NCBI GenBank assembly: GCA_001970955.1
Contig: MPUH01000952.1
Coordinates: 1-28,507, forward strand
Source: Stentor coeruleus
Lineage: Eukaryota > Ciliophora > Heterotrichea > Heterotrichida > Stentoridae
Length of the DNA stretch: 28,507 bases
Direction: 5' to 3'
In this document: one piece after another, positions 9,487 to 18,824 of the stretch
Position numbering within the stretch: the first letter of the stretch is position 1
How the letters are laid out: every line of letters begins with the position of its first letter
Notes under the pieces: model-generated
The model's input: the letters and a program-made list of their open reading frames with translations, nothing else
Databases searched by the model: none
What the model was told of the DNA's origin: nothing
Position numbers and translations under genes: made by a program

Positions 9487-11320
9487 CTAAGCACGATTTT
9501 CTATTTGCCTAAAGCCATTCAATTCTCGATTGTTTTGATTGCATGTGAAACATTCATAAGTTTTTTCTTTTTCATACCTTTTAATCATGCAATTGTAATG
9601 AAAAATATGAGTACAATTTTTCATAATAGCAACTTTGTCCCCTATTGAAATTACCTTTATATCCAATATACAAAGTGCTTCCCCATTATAATTAGTCTTA
9701 TCGTCAAATATTTGAATATTCATCAACGAGAATGCTTCTTCTTTTGACTCTAGATTATCTCTCAAATTCTTAATTGTTTCACTCGATTTTATAATAAAGA
9801 CAATAAAAAGTATAACAACTATTCTATATAATTCTTACAATAATACTCCACAAATTATTGGTATAACAATAGCAATTATTAATAAATAATAATCACTATC
9901 ATTGTTGTTTTCAATATATGAACAATCTGGATCAGAAGGACACATGGAATTACAGTATCCATCTCCAAGCATAAAATTAAAACACTCATTAGTTCGGAGA
10001 CAATTCAAGTTATCATAACCACAAAGAGTTGTATTACATTTTTTTGAACACTGTAAATCTAGAAGATCTTCATATGAGCAGCCACTATCGCATTCATCTA
10101 CATAAAATTTACAATACTGAGACTTATTTTTATTTGATATGATATAAAAGTTTTCCATATAATCAGAGGTATAAATAAATACGCCATTTATTGAATAAGT
10201 ATAATCAGGAATATTAATCTCTCTGTTATGCTCATATAAGATTCTTGGATTAAAATTTGGTACAATATTTGAGTTAATAAGTGTACTGTTTACGCAACTT
10301 ACTAAATATTCACTATGGCACGCAAAATAAAGTTTACTCAAGAAATCAACAAAATAAAAAGCGTAATCTGTGCTTAAAAATGAATAATAATAGTTCAAAA
10401 CTAGTGTTATGGCCAATAATCTTTCATATCCTTTTGCATTACTANCAAGATTACATCATAAATTATTGAAAATCAACAAAATAAAAAGCGTAATCTGTGC
10501 TTAAAAATGAATAATAATAGTTCAAAACTAGTGTTATGGCCAATAATCTTTCATATCCTTTTGCATTACTAGGATATATACAATAACTAACATTCATATT
10601 AGAATCAGTATTAATCATTATGCAGTTTTCTTCATCAAATACTTCATCATTTTCTTCATCATTATAGTAATAAATGGCTTTATCATAGATAAAAAACAAA
10701 TCTAAATTGTATACAAAAATCTGCATCTTAGAACAAAAGTATAAAAGTTCAGTGAAAAAAAGATCAGTTCTATAAAAGTCTGAAGTAATTGCGAATTCAA
10801 AATTAGGTGAATTAGTTCTAAGAAATTGCTTATAAGAATATTCTATCCATATATTGGGTTTATTTATATAATGTTTTAATATCGAATGAGCATCAAGTAG
10901 GACTAAGGAAAATATATCCAATGATTTAATATTATCTGAATGATAAACATATTCTTGTGTATAATTATTATAATATATATCGTCCTCCCATTCATAATAA
11001 GATTGGTTTTGTAAAAAAAATTCGCTGGCAACAGCTAAAAATGCTCCTCCCCCTTTACTTTTAGTGCTTTTTGCCAGATTATAAAGGTTACACTTATTGA
11101 TTTCACTAGAAAATGCTACCATCACATCATCATCTGTCAATTGCCCATCAATTTCGCATTGAGTTATATTGCCAAATACCAATTTTCCATATCTTAGCGT
11201 AAATTCTATTTTGGTGAAAATTGGAATTGCATAATGTAAAGTTGTACTTCTCAAATCATCAGGACTAAGAAATCTTATCATGCCTTCGGCAAGGGTAATC
11301 AGAATAAAAATAAAGACCAT
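9487..11320 (-). CDS. PA-LNR-TM-RING membrane protein, copy 3 (interrupted by assembly gap)
   Basis: As written, the frame breaks at an N (10445). The two halves, 11320-10463 and 10416-9839, overlap in protein sequence because 102 bp are duplicated around the N. Counting the duplicated block once and dropping the 25-nt spacer gives an open frame. With the 15-nt intron removed, this predicts 563 aa (exon 2 is 9823-9487). Domains match copy 1: signal peptide, PA-like region with TQCEIDG and NKCNLYN, two LNR-like modules ending SDPDC, a transmembrane helix, and a RING with the CILD first pair, NCTHIFHYNC and CFTC. The C-terminus is NRA after an insertion relative to the other copies. Central stretches such as SPNFEFAITS and EYVYHSD show copy 1 is its closest relative. 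Probably a functional gene with an assembly fault; real disruption cannot be excluded. Confidence 0.8.
9824..9838 (-). other. 15-nt intron in copy 3
   Basis: Reads GTAAGAATTATATAG on the minus strand, at the same position and phase as in copies 1 and 2. TTG followed by TAA would end the protein in the transmembrane helix if it were not removed. Confidence 0.9.
10343..10571. repeat. 102-bp direct repeat around a single N inside copy 3
   Basis: Positions 10343-10444 and 10470-10571 appear identical. Between them lie the N (10445) and 24 nt found nowhere else in the window. The repeat breaks an otherwise open gene frame, and counting it once restores the frame, so an unmerged contig overlap is the likeliest cause. 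Confidence 0.85.
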
Positions 11321-12767
11321 TTTTACAAATGCTTATATTCTGGAAATATAAGGGAAAACTTATTTATTTTATTTGAATATTTACTTTGACTTGATAGATT
11401 TATGGATTTTATAAAATTGAGGTTTTAGGATAAGGTTTTTTAATTGTAAACTTGGGATAGAGTTTTGTTTTTTGTTGGAAATTGGATTTACTGGATTGAA
11501 TAAAGTTTTTGATTTGAATAAATGCCTTTAAAGTATTAGAATGGCATTGAACTATTTAGTTAGTGATTTTTGTGTTGTTTATAATGTATGATTATTTGAT
11601 TTTAAAAGTGTTTATTCAATATATAAGAATGATTTAAATAAATTTAATAGATTAATGATTGAATAACATAAGAGTATCTAGTTTTAATACATTATATCCA
11701 TATATTCTCATGAAATAGTGCTCTACAGCACAAAATTTGAAAAAATCATTAAAGAAAAACTACCAAAAAAAGCAAAAAAACATTGACAACTTAATCAAAA
11801 ACTTTATAGAAAGCATTTACACAACAAGAAAGCGAACTACAAAAAAGGAACTTGGTCCCTAATCGGGGGACGATTTATTAATCTAATCCATATATTCTAA
11901 AAATTCCTAAACTATTAACTAAACATATTTTTCTAAATCCATTCCAAAACTTCTTTGTTTATTTTAATTGATAAGATTGCATATATTAAATCAAACAATT
12001 TTAGTATTTGCTTTTTATAAAAACTTACTTTTGATTAATCTGACTATTAATTATCTTTATAAACTATACAATTAAAATTTACTTTATAAAGAATTTAATA
12101 ATTCTATGAAAATTGGTTATCATAATATTATAAGTATCTAAATCATTACATATGTAAAAGATCCTCATATTTTATCAAAAACTTCCAAAAATCTATAAAA
12201 GCTTTAAACCTGAAAAACAAAATCATGCTATATAAAAGTTCTGAAATATCATATCTAAACCTAAAATTTCTAATAAAATCATAATACTCATTAACTATCA
12301 AGCGACCAACAGTTTTTATTCAGAACAACAAATTCCCTTCATCTCTGATTTCACAATATAATCAAATGCACAAATTTTATCATTTATACACTAACAAGGC
12401 AATTTTCATACAAAAAATCAGCTCCTCCTACAATACAAGTTCAAATTTCATCTAAAAATAATCCAATTTTCTACCCTAAAACCCATTTCCAAGCCAAAAT
12501 CCCTAAAAATCTTAAAACTCAAATATTATCATTCTCTAATAAACCCAATCTCATATCTTACCTAATAATATCCTCTAAAAATTCTCATACAAATAATATC
12601 ATTCACTTATAAAACCTTCACAATCATATAAAGCCTTATAAACTTATTATCTTTCCATATAAAACTAACTATTTTTCAACCTCCCACTTCCAACCATATA
12701 TAAATTTCTAATCTTTTGCTACAGTTTTCCTTCATTTCTTCATGATCATATCCATTAGTTAGCTAAT
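11321..12767. other. Long intergenic region with a strand-composition switch
   Basis: No ORF of note. Near 11321-11540 (5' of copy 3) the plus strand is G-rich. By 12421-12600 (5' of the carrier gene) I count 47 C and 3 G. The GC-enriched stretch with two hairpins at 11710-11890 is described separately. A TATA-like catatataaat near 12695 is weak evidence for a promoter. Confidence 0.5.
11718..11871 (+). ncRNA. Possible structured RNA (weak)
   Basis: Two small perfect hairpins bound this stretch: GTGCT (11718-11722) with AGCAC (11727-11731), and GTCCC (11855-11859) with GGGAC (11867-11871). Positions 11821-11880 are 24/60 G+C, well above the surroundings. The 5' hairpin resembles the start of U6 snRNA, but the ACAGAGA core is absent. 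I match no known RNA family; the strand is a guess. Confidence 0.15.
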
Positions 12768-12794
12768 ATGACAATGGCTACAATTATCCAATAA
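12768..12794 (+). promoter_or_regulatory. Possible short upstream ORF before the carrier gene
   Basis: ATG at 12768 opens an 8-codon ORF ending TAA at 12792-12794, 3 nt before the carrier ATG at 12798. If the mRNA starts upstream of it, it could reduce initiation at the carrier. Leaders may be too short to include it. Confidence 0.25.
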
Positions 12795-12797
12795 AAA

Positions 12798-13721
12798 ATG
12801 CTTAACAGAGTGATTGATCTAGCTCAAAGGACTTTTGCCCCATCTCCAGTTCACTGTGGAGGTCATGGTGGAGACCCAAATGCAGGGTTTGTTAAAATGA
12901 CAATCAGTGGTGGTATTACAGGAGGTATTGAAGCTTGCTGTACATACCCAACAGAATTCGTGAAAACCATGCAACAACTATACCCTGAGAAAAAGACTGG
13001 ACCAATCCAAGTTGCCAAAGAGACTATAAAATCACATGGTGTTCGGGGTTTATACCGAGGACTTAGTTGTTTATTGTTTTTTGCAGTACCTAAGACCGGT
13101 GTAAGGTTCGGGTCTAAGTCATTTTACGACGAGAACATCTTTGGGAACAAAAAAACAGGCTTAATCAATTTCTTTTCAGGAGCTCTTGCAGGAGCTACAG
13201 AAGCAGTTTTTGTAGTCACCCCACAAGAAACCTTGAAAGTTAAACTGATCCATGATAGAGTCAATCCAAATCCTAAATATTCTGGGTTATTCAATGGAGT
13301 TACAACAATTTATGCTAATGAAGGGTTTAATGGAGTATATAGAGGAATGATCCCAACTGTGCTTAGACAAAGTTCAAATCAAGCTATTAGATTTTTGGTT
13401 TATGGTAAAGTAAAAGGAATGCTTGATGAAACTATGCCAAATGCTCCTTTAACTGTTAGAACTGCTTTAGCTGGAGCTCTTGCTGGTGCTGCTAGTGTTA
13501 TTGGTAATAATCCTATTGATGTTGTTAAAACTCAAATGCAAGGATTAAATGCTAAGAAATATAAGAATGCGATGGACTGTTTTGTTCAGATATGGAAGCA
13601 TGATGGAATTAGAGGGTATTATAAGGGTGTTGAAGCAAGAATGGCTAGAGTTGTTTTGGATGTTGCTATTACATTTACCCTTGTGGAGCATATTACGATC
13701 TTGCTTAATAAACTTTTCTAA
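12798..13721 (+). CDS. SLC25A1: Mitochondrial citrate (tricarboxylate) carrier, SLC25 family
   Basis: Encodes 307 aa, ATG to TAA, no intron. It has the three-repeat mitochondrial carrier fold, with signature Px[DE]xx[KR] motifs at residues 51-56 (PTEFVK), 142-147 (PQETLK) and 239-244 (PIDVVK). Each is followed by the usual G-x-x-G-x-Y-[KR]-G stretch (GLYRG, GVYRG, GYYKG). Citrate-carrier features are GGITGGIEACCTYPTE, PKTGVRFG, VTPQETLKVKLIHD, RQSSNQAIRF and RVVLDVAI. The family exchanges mitochondrial citrate for malate across the inner membrane, supplying cytosolic acetyl-CoA. The length is normal. In the second motif a Gln follows the Pro. A 30-residue N-terminal extension with CGGHGGDP precedes the first repeat. 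The gene converges on the CX9C gene with only 118 bp between their stops. Substrate assignment is by motif similarity. Confidence 0.93.
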   Translation: MLNRVIDLAQRTFAPSPVHCGGHGGDPNAGFVKMTISGGITGGIEACCTYPTEFVKTMQQLYPEKKTGPIQVAKETIKSHGVRGLYRGLSCLLFFAVPKTGVRFGSKSFYDENIFGNKKTGLINFFSGALAGATEAVFVVTPQETLKVKLIHDRVNPNPKYSGLFNGVTTIYANEGFNGVYRGMIPTVLRQSSNQAIRFLVYGKVKGMLDETMPNAPLTVRTALAGALAGAASVIGNNPIDVVKTQMQGLNAKKYKNAMDCFVQIWKHDGIRGYYKGVEARMARVVLDVAITFTLVEHITILLNKLF

Positions 13722-13839
13722 GTTTAGAACTTTGCTTTTTATATTGCCTTTAAATAGCTTTTTCCCTTATATTTAAAGCTTGAATCCTAGACTATTATAT
13801 TAAAAAAACCTTTAACTCAATGATTCTTAATGTGTATTT

Positions 13840-14310
13840 TTAAGTAAACATCGCTTTTAAATAGTCAATCCTCCATTTAGTCTGCATGATATCCGCATTG
13901 ATCCTCCACCTTTTTTCCGCTGTGCTTTCTGAAGCTGGTATTCTTTCAAAGTCGTTTTTTAACCCATTGAGCTCTTCTTCTAAAGATTTTATATAAATTT
14001 CTTTGTTTTCATTTTTCAGTCCTGTGAATTTATCTTTTTCCCAATCGCGGATTTCATTAAAAATCGCCATATCTCTTCGTCTTTTGCATTGGTTGAACTC
14101 ATGTGAATAACTGTGACATGCTTTAGCCCTTAGAAGTTCTTCTGATTGCTTTGGGAAATCTAAATAGCATTTCATTACAGTAAGAAGAGATACTTCACAT
14201 AAGGATTTTGGAAGACGTTCTTTAGGAAAATCATATGGAATTGTTGGAGATGTGTAGAAGAGGAAATCGTAAGGCTCGACGTGCAGTTTTTGGATAACAT
14301 TGTTGTCCAT
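13840..14310 (-). CDS. Twin CX9C (CHCH-type) protein, possibly mitochondrial
   Basis: Encodes 156 aa, ATG to TAA. Residues 38-48 and 65-75 each form a C-x9-C pair (C38/C48 and C65/C75), separated by 16 residues. This is the twin CX9C pattern of proteins oxidatively folded in the mitochondrial intermembrane space by Mia40. The second pair is followed by a basic, then charged helical region (KRRRD, EIRDWEKDK), reminiscent of complex I subunit NDUFB7, whose two pairs lie closer together. Other twin-CX9C respiratory assembly factors remain possible. Residues 95-156 are charged and probably helical. The next minus-strand gene, the kelch gene, ends 130 bp upstream of this start, which is tight but not evidence of co-transcription. 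Confidence 0.7.
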   Translation of the reverse strand: MDNNVIQKLHVEPYDFLFYTSPTIPYDFPKERLPKSLCEVSLLTVMKCYLDFPKQSEELLRAKACHSYSHEFNQCKRRRDMAIFNEIRDWEKDKFTGLKNENKEIYIKSLEEELNGLKNDFERIPASESTAEKRWRINADIMQTKWRIDYLKAMFT

Positions 14311-14440
14311 TTATTATATTTTTTATTGAATGAGATTTAGAGATAAGGGTTTTGAAGGTTTAGATAAGGATATGTAGGTAGTTTATGATTTAAGTATTTG
14401 GTTTGTTATTGTCATAAATAACAACAGAGTTTTTCTTTAT

Positions 14441-16219
14441 TTATAATTTTTTGAACTTAATTAAGTTTATCAGAGGGTTCAAAGGATTTATTGTTTTTTT
14501 TCTATCTTTCATTGAGTAAAAACCTGAGGGTTCTTCTTTTTTAGTCTCTTCTGGAGGGATATCAATATTGACTTCTTTTTCTGTATCAAGACAGTGTAAG
14601 TCTGCAGACATAAAATGCTTTGTTGTCAACCCACCCATTAGCAAAACTTTTGTCCCAACTGAAGACATGCAATGTCCCCAGCGACCATCTGGAGCTTGTC
14701 CTTGTATAATAAGTCCTTCCCATTTTAAAGTAGATACATTAAAACAAAAAAGGTCTCTTAAACAAGAGTCTCCAGTCGTCTTAAATAAATAATCATTCCT
14801 TCCACCAAAAATAAACATCCTATTTTTAACTGCACAAGCTGCATGATTATACCTTGGTGAAGGGGGTGTTCCACTAATATCCTTAATCATAGTCCAAACC
14901 AATCTTCCATCCCTAATATACAACCCAAATAACGTATTTACAGCTTGACCTTCAGCAACAAGTCCCCCAAACAAATAAAACCCGCTATTCAAAAACTCGA
15001 TCTTACTCTTAACTGTATTTAAATCAAAAATACTATCAGCATAATTTTCTCTCTGTGATTGTTCAAAAATCCCTATCAAACTTGCATGAGACCTAGGCCC
15101 AGGATCTTTTTCAATAGTAATTTCTGGTAAAACCCATTTTTTTATTTTGATATCATAAATATATAAATCACAAAGTATATGACCATGCTGATTCATTCCT
15201 CCATATATAACCATAAATCTACCAACTTGTGCTGCAGCATGATGTCTACGTCCTTCAGGTTTTTCCCCTTCTCCAGAGTAATGTTGCCATTTTTTTTTAC
15301 TAAGGGACAAATAGAAAACTTTTCTTGAACATCGTCGAATACCCAAATTTTGACTATGTTGTGACTGCCCTCCATATAAGATGATTTTACCTTTGTATGG
15401 AAGAAGACTATGACCAAGTCGTCCTTGAGGTGCATAAACAGTAGCTATTATTTTCCAAGTCCAAATATTTGAGTCTAAAACACGTAAATCAGTATGTTTT
15501 ATACGACTTTGTCCTCCAAAAATATATATTTGGTTTTTTATAGTTACTAATTGGCTTCCTTCTCTACTATTAGGCCTGTCACCATATGTTTCTTTTATTG
15601 ACCAGGTCACTTTAAAATCCCCAGACTGCCCTTTACCACCTGGCACTTCGCCTTCTCCTTTATCTCCTAATCCAAATAATGACATTGCCATAGGTTTCAT
15701 AGAATTAATCTTAGGTAGTATTGACGTACTTAAAGTTGCATCAGGGTTTACAGAAACATGACTGTTAATAGGACTTGGGTCTGGTAACAAAGTTTTAGTT
15801 TCCCAATTCAACCCTTTGAGCCTTGTTAGATTAATAGCTGATTTCCCTATTGTGTTTTTTAATTCAGCGAGAAGCTGCTCATTTTTCACTTCTTTTGTAA
15901 GCCAGCCTGATGATAATGTTTTTCTAGATGATATTTGGGTTAATGGTCTTGATGTTTCAATTGAATTACGGAAACTCATAAGGAAATCATCAGTTTTGCT
16001 TGGTGAGATACAAGATTGGACTATGGATTTTACTGAAGATTTTATAGTGATTTGGGTCTCTTTACGACTTGTTACCATGAGTTTGGCATCTTCTTTAGGA
16101 GTATAGTTGACTATACGATATGGGATTATTTTGTAGTTTTGTATTGAACGGTTTCTTTGAGTTCCTGAGTCTTTGCCACTGTTTTCGATGGATTGCTTTG
16201 TATTTTTTGTTTTATCCAT
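14441..16219 (-). CDS. Kelch-repeat protein
   Basis: Encodes 592 aa, ATG to TAA, no intron seen. Residues 1-200 are Ser/Thr/Lys-rich, probably disordered, with a glycine-rich patch (about 183-200) before the propeller. Six kelch repeats follow, with double-glycine turns at 235-236, 283-284, 340-341, 418-419, 472-473 and 529-530. Typical companions are IYIFGGQ, MVIYGGMN, FYLFGGL, MFIFGGRN and the PRYNHAACAV and GRWGHCM type strands, so the fold is a six-bladed beta-propeller. The basic C-terminus ends FKKL. No BTB, BACK or other enzymatic domain is present, so this is not a BTB-kelch ubiquitin adaptor. The role is probably protein binding; the partner is unknown. Confidence 0.9.
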   Translation of the reverse strand: MDKTKNTKQSIENSGKDSGTQRNRSIQNYKIIPYRIVNYTPKEDAKLMVTSRKETQITIKSSVKSIVQSCISPSKTDDFLMSFRNSIETSRPLTQISSRKTLSSGWLTKEVKNEQLLAELKNTIGKSAINLTRLKGLNWETKTLLPDPSPINSHVSVNPDATLSTSILPKINSMKPMAMSLFGLGDKGEGEVPGGKGQSGDFKVTWSIKETYGDRPNSREGSQLVTIKNQIYIFGGQSRIKHTDLRVLDSNIWTWKIIATVYAPQGRLGHSLLPYKGKIILYGGQSQHSQNLGIRRCSRKVFYLSLSKKKWQHYSGEGEKPEGRRHHAAAQVGRFMVIYGGMNQHGHILCDLYIYDIKIKKWVLPEITIEKDPGPRSHASLIGIFEQSQRENYADSIFDLNTVKSKIEFLNSGFYLFGGLVAEGQAVNTLFGLYIRDGRLVWTMIKDISGTPPSPRYNHAACAVKNRMFIFGGRNDYLFKTTGDSCLRDLFCFNVSTLKWEGLIIQGQAPDGRWGHCMSSVGTKVLLMGGLTTKHFMSADLHCLDTEKEVNIDIPPEETKKEEPSGFYSMKDRKKTINPLNPLINLIKFKKL

Positions 16220-17005
16220 TTTTTATTAGAGAATAGGATGATTTAATATTGGTTTTGATATTTTTTTTGGATTTAGAGGTTTTTTGAGGAGATTTTTGAA
16301 TTTTTTTATGTAGAGAAAGAGAATTTGCAGATTTGAAAGGAGATTATTAAATAGGGAAGTATTATAATTTTGTATATTCACGGATTTTGGTTCGGAAACT
16401 TGATAGATTTTTATTTATTTATTAGTAGTATCTTAAAGAAATTATAAAGGTTTATGTTTGAATTATATAGGGTTTGTTATTATTTAATATTTATATTATT
16501 TGCTTATGCTTTTAAAGTATTATTTTTCAAGCATGGCAAATTGTTTAACTTAGAGAAAAATAAGAGAGCAAATTGACTTCTGGCGAAATTAATATAAAAT
16601 ACGATATTACAGAATATTTTCTAATATGCTAAGAGAATTAATAGCATAACATATCTTAATATTTATAGGCAAATAAATTTCTAAGGAGTTACATTTATTA
16701 AGTAAATTCATTCTTAAGCACTGCACCTAAATCTTCATAAAATATATCTCACTATTAATTTTCCCAAATAATTAACAAAACCGTTTAAATACTATATTAT
16801 CAATATGCTTTCTTATAAGATTAGAATATTATCATTATTTTAAAGTAATATTTTTATAATATTTGCATGTAAAACTGTATATCAGATAAAATTTATAACA
16901 TATTTCCACAAGATCATCAACTTCACCACACTTTGAGCATAATTTATTTTAATTTCTGAAATTTCTCCAGACCATCAATACCTTAAACTAATTATTTTAA
17001 CTTAA
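16220..17005. other. Intergenic region, no gene seen
   Basis: Positions 16261-16380, just 5' of the kelch gene, have 26 G and 2 C on the plus strand. Toward 16880-17005 the plus strand becomes C-richer, as expected 3' of a minus-strand gene. No ORF, RNA or repeat recognised. Confidence 0.5.
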
Positions 17006-17496
17006 CTAATTAGCCATTTTCTTCAATAAATCATGAAAATAAGTTTTTTACCCAAACATCATAAGTATATCTAATACAAAAAATAAAGGAATTGCAAGGG
17101 AAAAATTATCAGCAATGGTAACTACAAGATCCAACAAGTGACTTGAATGCATAAAATTATACTTCATATCAAGCTCTGTATGTAAAATATATTCCAACAA
17201 AATACTATCAAAAAAATACAACTGAAGTAACAAAACCATAAAATAAGTCAACCTTAAGAAAAAAGATAAGACAAAATACTAAAAATAATTATCCAAGATG
17301 AACTTGATAAATGCAATCAGTCACTTGGCCTAAAGGAATATTGTATCCTATAGCTATAAAACTATCTTGAAGTAAAAAATATATAGATTAAATATATAAA
17401 CTTGCTACTGATTAAATATTACATAGGATGAGTATAATACTTACCGCATTCATAATACAAGCTATCAAGATTTTTGGTAAAAGACATAAAACCCAT
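17006..17496 (-). pseudogene. Dead duplicate of the Mpo1-like gene
   Basis: It aligns along its length with the intact gene at 18288-18824. It starts ATGGGTTTTATGTCTTTTAC, close to the intact MGLMSFTKDLDS start. It keeps a 15-nt intron (17408-17422, GTAATATTTAATCAG) after the same THP residues. A frame change after the intron then moves the PLGQxTDCI region out of frame. Later stops follow, one of them directly after the ILMMFG match to the intact ILMIFG-like stretch, before a recognisable YFHDLLKKMAN end and TAG at 17006-17008. The central region is poorly conserved. The retained intron and similar flanks show a DNA-level tandem duplication, not a retrocopy. A 67-codon ORF at 17048-17251 is only a remnant. 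Confidence 0.85.
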
Positions 17497-18287
17497 TTTA
17501 TTGATATAAGCTAATATTCAGAAATAATCAGTTTTTGATTAAAATAAACTATAATTTGTATTTACGATTAGAGACTGAGTGAAAATAATAGAAAATTTAG
17601 AGAAGATTTTAGGTAAGGGTCATTAAAAAATTATTTTTGCATATTTATGTGGGCTTCTAGGTATTTAATATTTAATCAAATTTAAATAGGCTTAATGCTT
17701 AAATTTATATGAGAATTTTAATACAAAAGATTTTAAATCTAGTTTATAATATATATAGCTTGGGTTTTTAGAATATTTTTATATTTGATGAAATAATAAA
17801 TTTATCTGTGTTTTTATATTTAGGGTTAAAAAATATGCATTCTGTACAGAAGGGATTTTTGACTTGCTAATACTTTATAATTATTATTATCTACAAATCT
17901 CTATACTAAATATTATATTTTGAAATAATTCATAAAGATAATTAATTATTTTAATAGCAAAAAATAGTTATTACTTACACTAATTTCCTATTTCATATTT
18001 GTAAATCTCACATTTTACATACTATTTTCATCAAATAATTTTATTCACCTAGCATGCAACACCCAAAATATCACTTATATATTTTATAACCTGAAGCATA
18101 ACTTCATATCCNAAATATCACTTATATATTTTATAACCTGAAGCATAACTTCATATCCAAAATGTTATCAAACCCTTCCCAATATCCTTTTTTTAATGTA
18201 AATATTTCTCATACCTATACTTAAATTCAAAAAATTCATCATCTTCTCTTTATTCCAACTTCTATAAGCCCAATCATACTAACTTAA
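17497..18287. other. Intergenic region between the Mpo1-like copies
   Basis: No gene seen. It includes the N at 18112 with its 46-bp duplication. The right part is C-rich on the plus strand, consistent with the 3' side of the minus-strand gene. Confidence 0.5.
18066..18158. repeat. 46-bp direct repeat split by a single N
   Basis: Positions 18066-18111 and 18113-18158 appear identical, with only the N (18112) between them. This is most simply an unmerged contig overlap. Confidence 0.85.
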
Positions 18288-18824
18288 CTAATTAGATTTT
18301 TTCTTTAAAAGATCATGAAGATATGCCTTATATCCAAATATCATAAGTACTTCCAAGACAACAAACAAAGGAGCTGCAAGGGTCAAGGCAATATTATCAA
18401 AAAGAGCAGGTCTATTATTTTCAAAGAATCCATGGCCAAAAAACTGTAAAGACCAGCAAATGATTTGAGTATATAAAATTATAGTACCATACATAGATGT
18501 ATAAGTAAAATAAATATAATTCCAAACTAAATACAATCCTCCATATAATAACGTAGCGGCAATACCAGAAAAAATATCAACTTTTAGATATAAGGATAAA
18601 ATAAGAACTAAGAATAAAAGTCCATAATGGGCTTGACAAATACAATCAGTTTCTTGGCCTAAAGGGAAATATCTACCTAAACCTATGAAACTACCAAGGA
18701 TTAAAGGTATACAAATAATATGGATCAATTGGTTACTATATAAAGATTACATAGGATGAGTATGATATTTTCCATATTCAGAAAACATGCTATCAAGATC
18801 TTTAGTAAAAGACATCAGGCCCAT
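18288..18824 (-). CDS. Mpo1-like (DUF962) membrane protein, one 15-nt intron
   Basis: Exon 1 is 18824-18751 and exon 2 is 18735-18288; the product is 173 aa. Family hallmarks are the N-terminal YGKYHTHPINQLIH (H21, H23, H30), an internal QAHYG (H61) and the C-terminal WSLQFFGHGFFENNRPAL (H126), with several hydrophobic segments between. Yeast Mpo1 is an ER enzyme that uses iron to oxidise 2-hydroxy fatty acids released from phytosphingosine, and these histidines suit metal binding. The activity is inferred from family membership. The first 25 residues come from exon 1; without splicing, the HTHP segment would be lost from the ORF and ATG would be followed by TAA. The C-terminus is lysine-rich (KKKSN), which could act as an ER signal. 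A dead duplicate lies about 0.8 kb away. Confidence 0.88.
18736..18750 (-). other. 15-nt intron in the Mpo1-like gene
   Basis: Reads GTAATCTTTATATAG on the minus strand and splits an Ile codon 2|1. Removal joins HTHP to INQLIH, which restores the conserved family motif. Confidence 0.9.

Noticed and set aside
11718..11790. U6 snRNA
   Set aside because: The 5' stem-loop fits, but ACAGAGA and the conserved core are absent.
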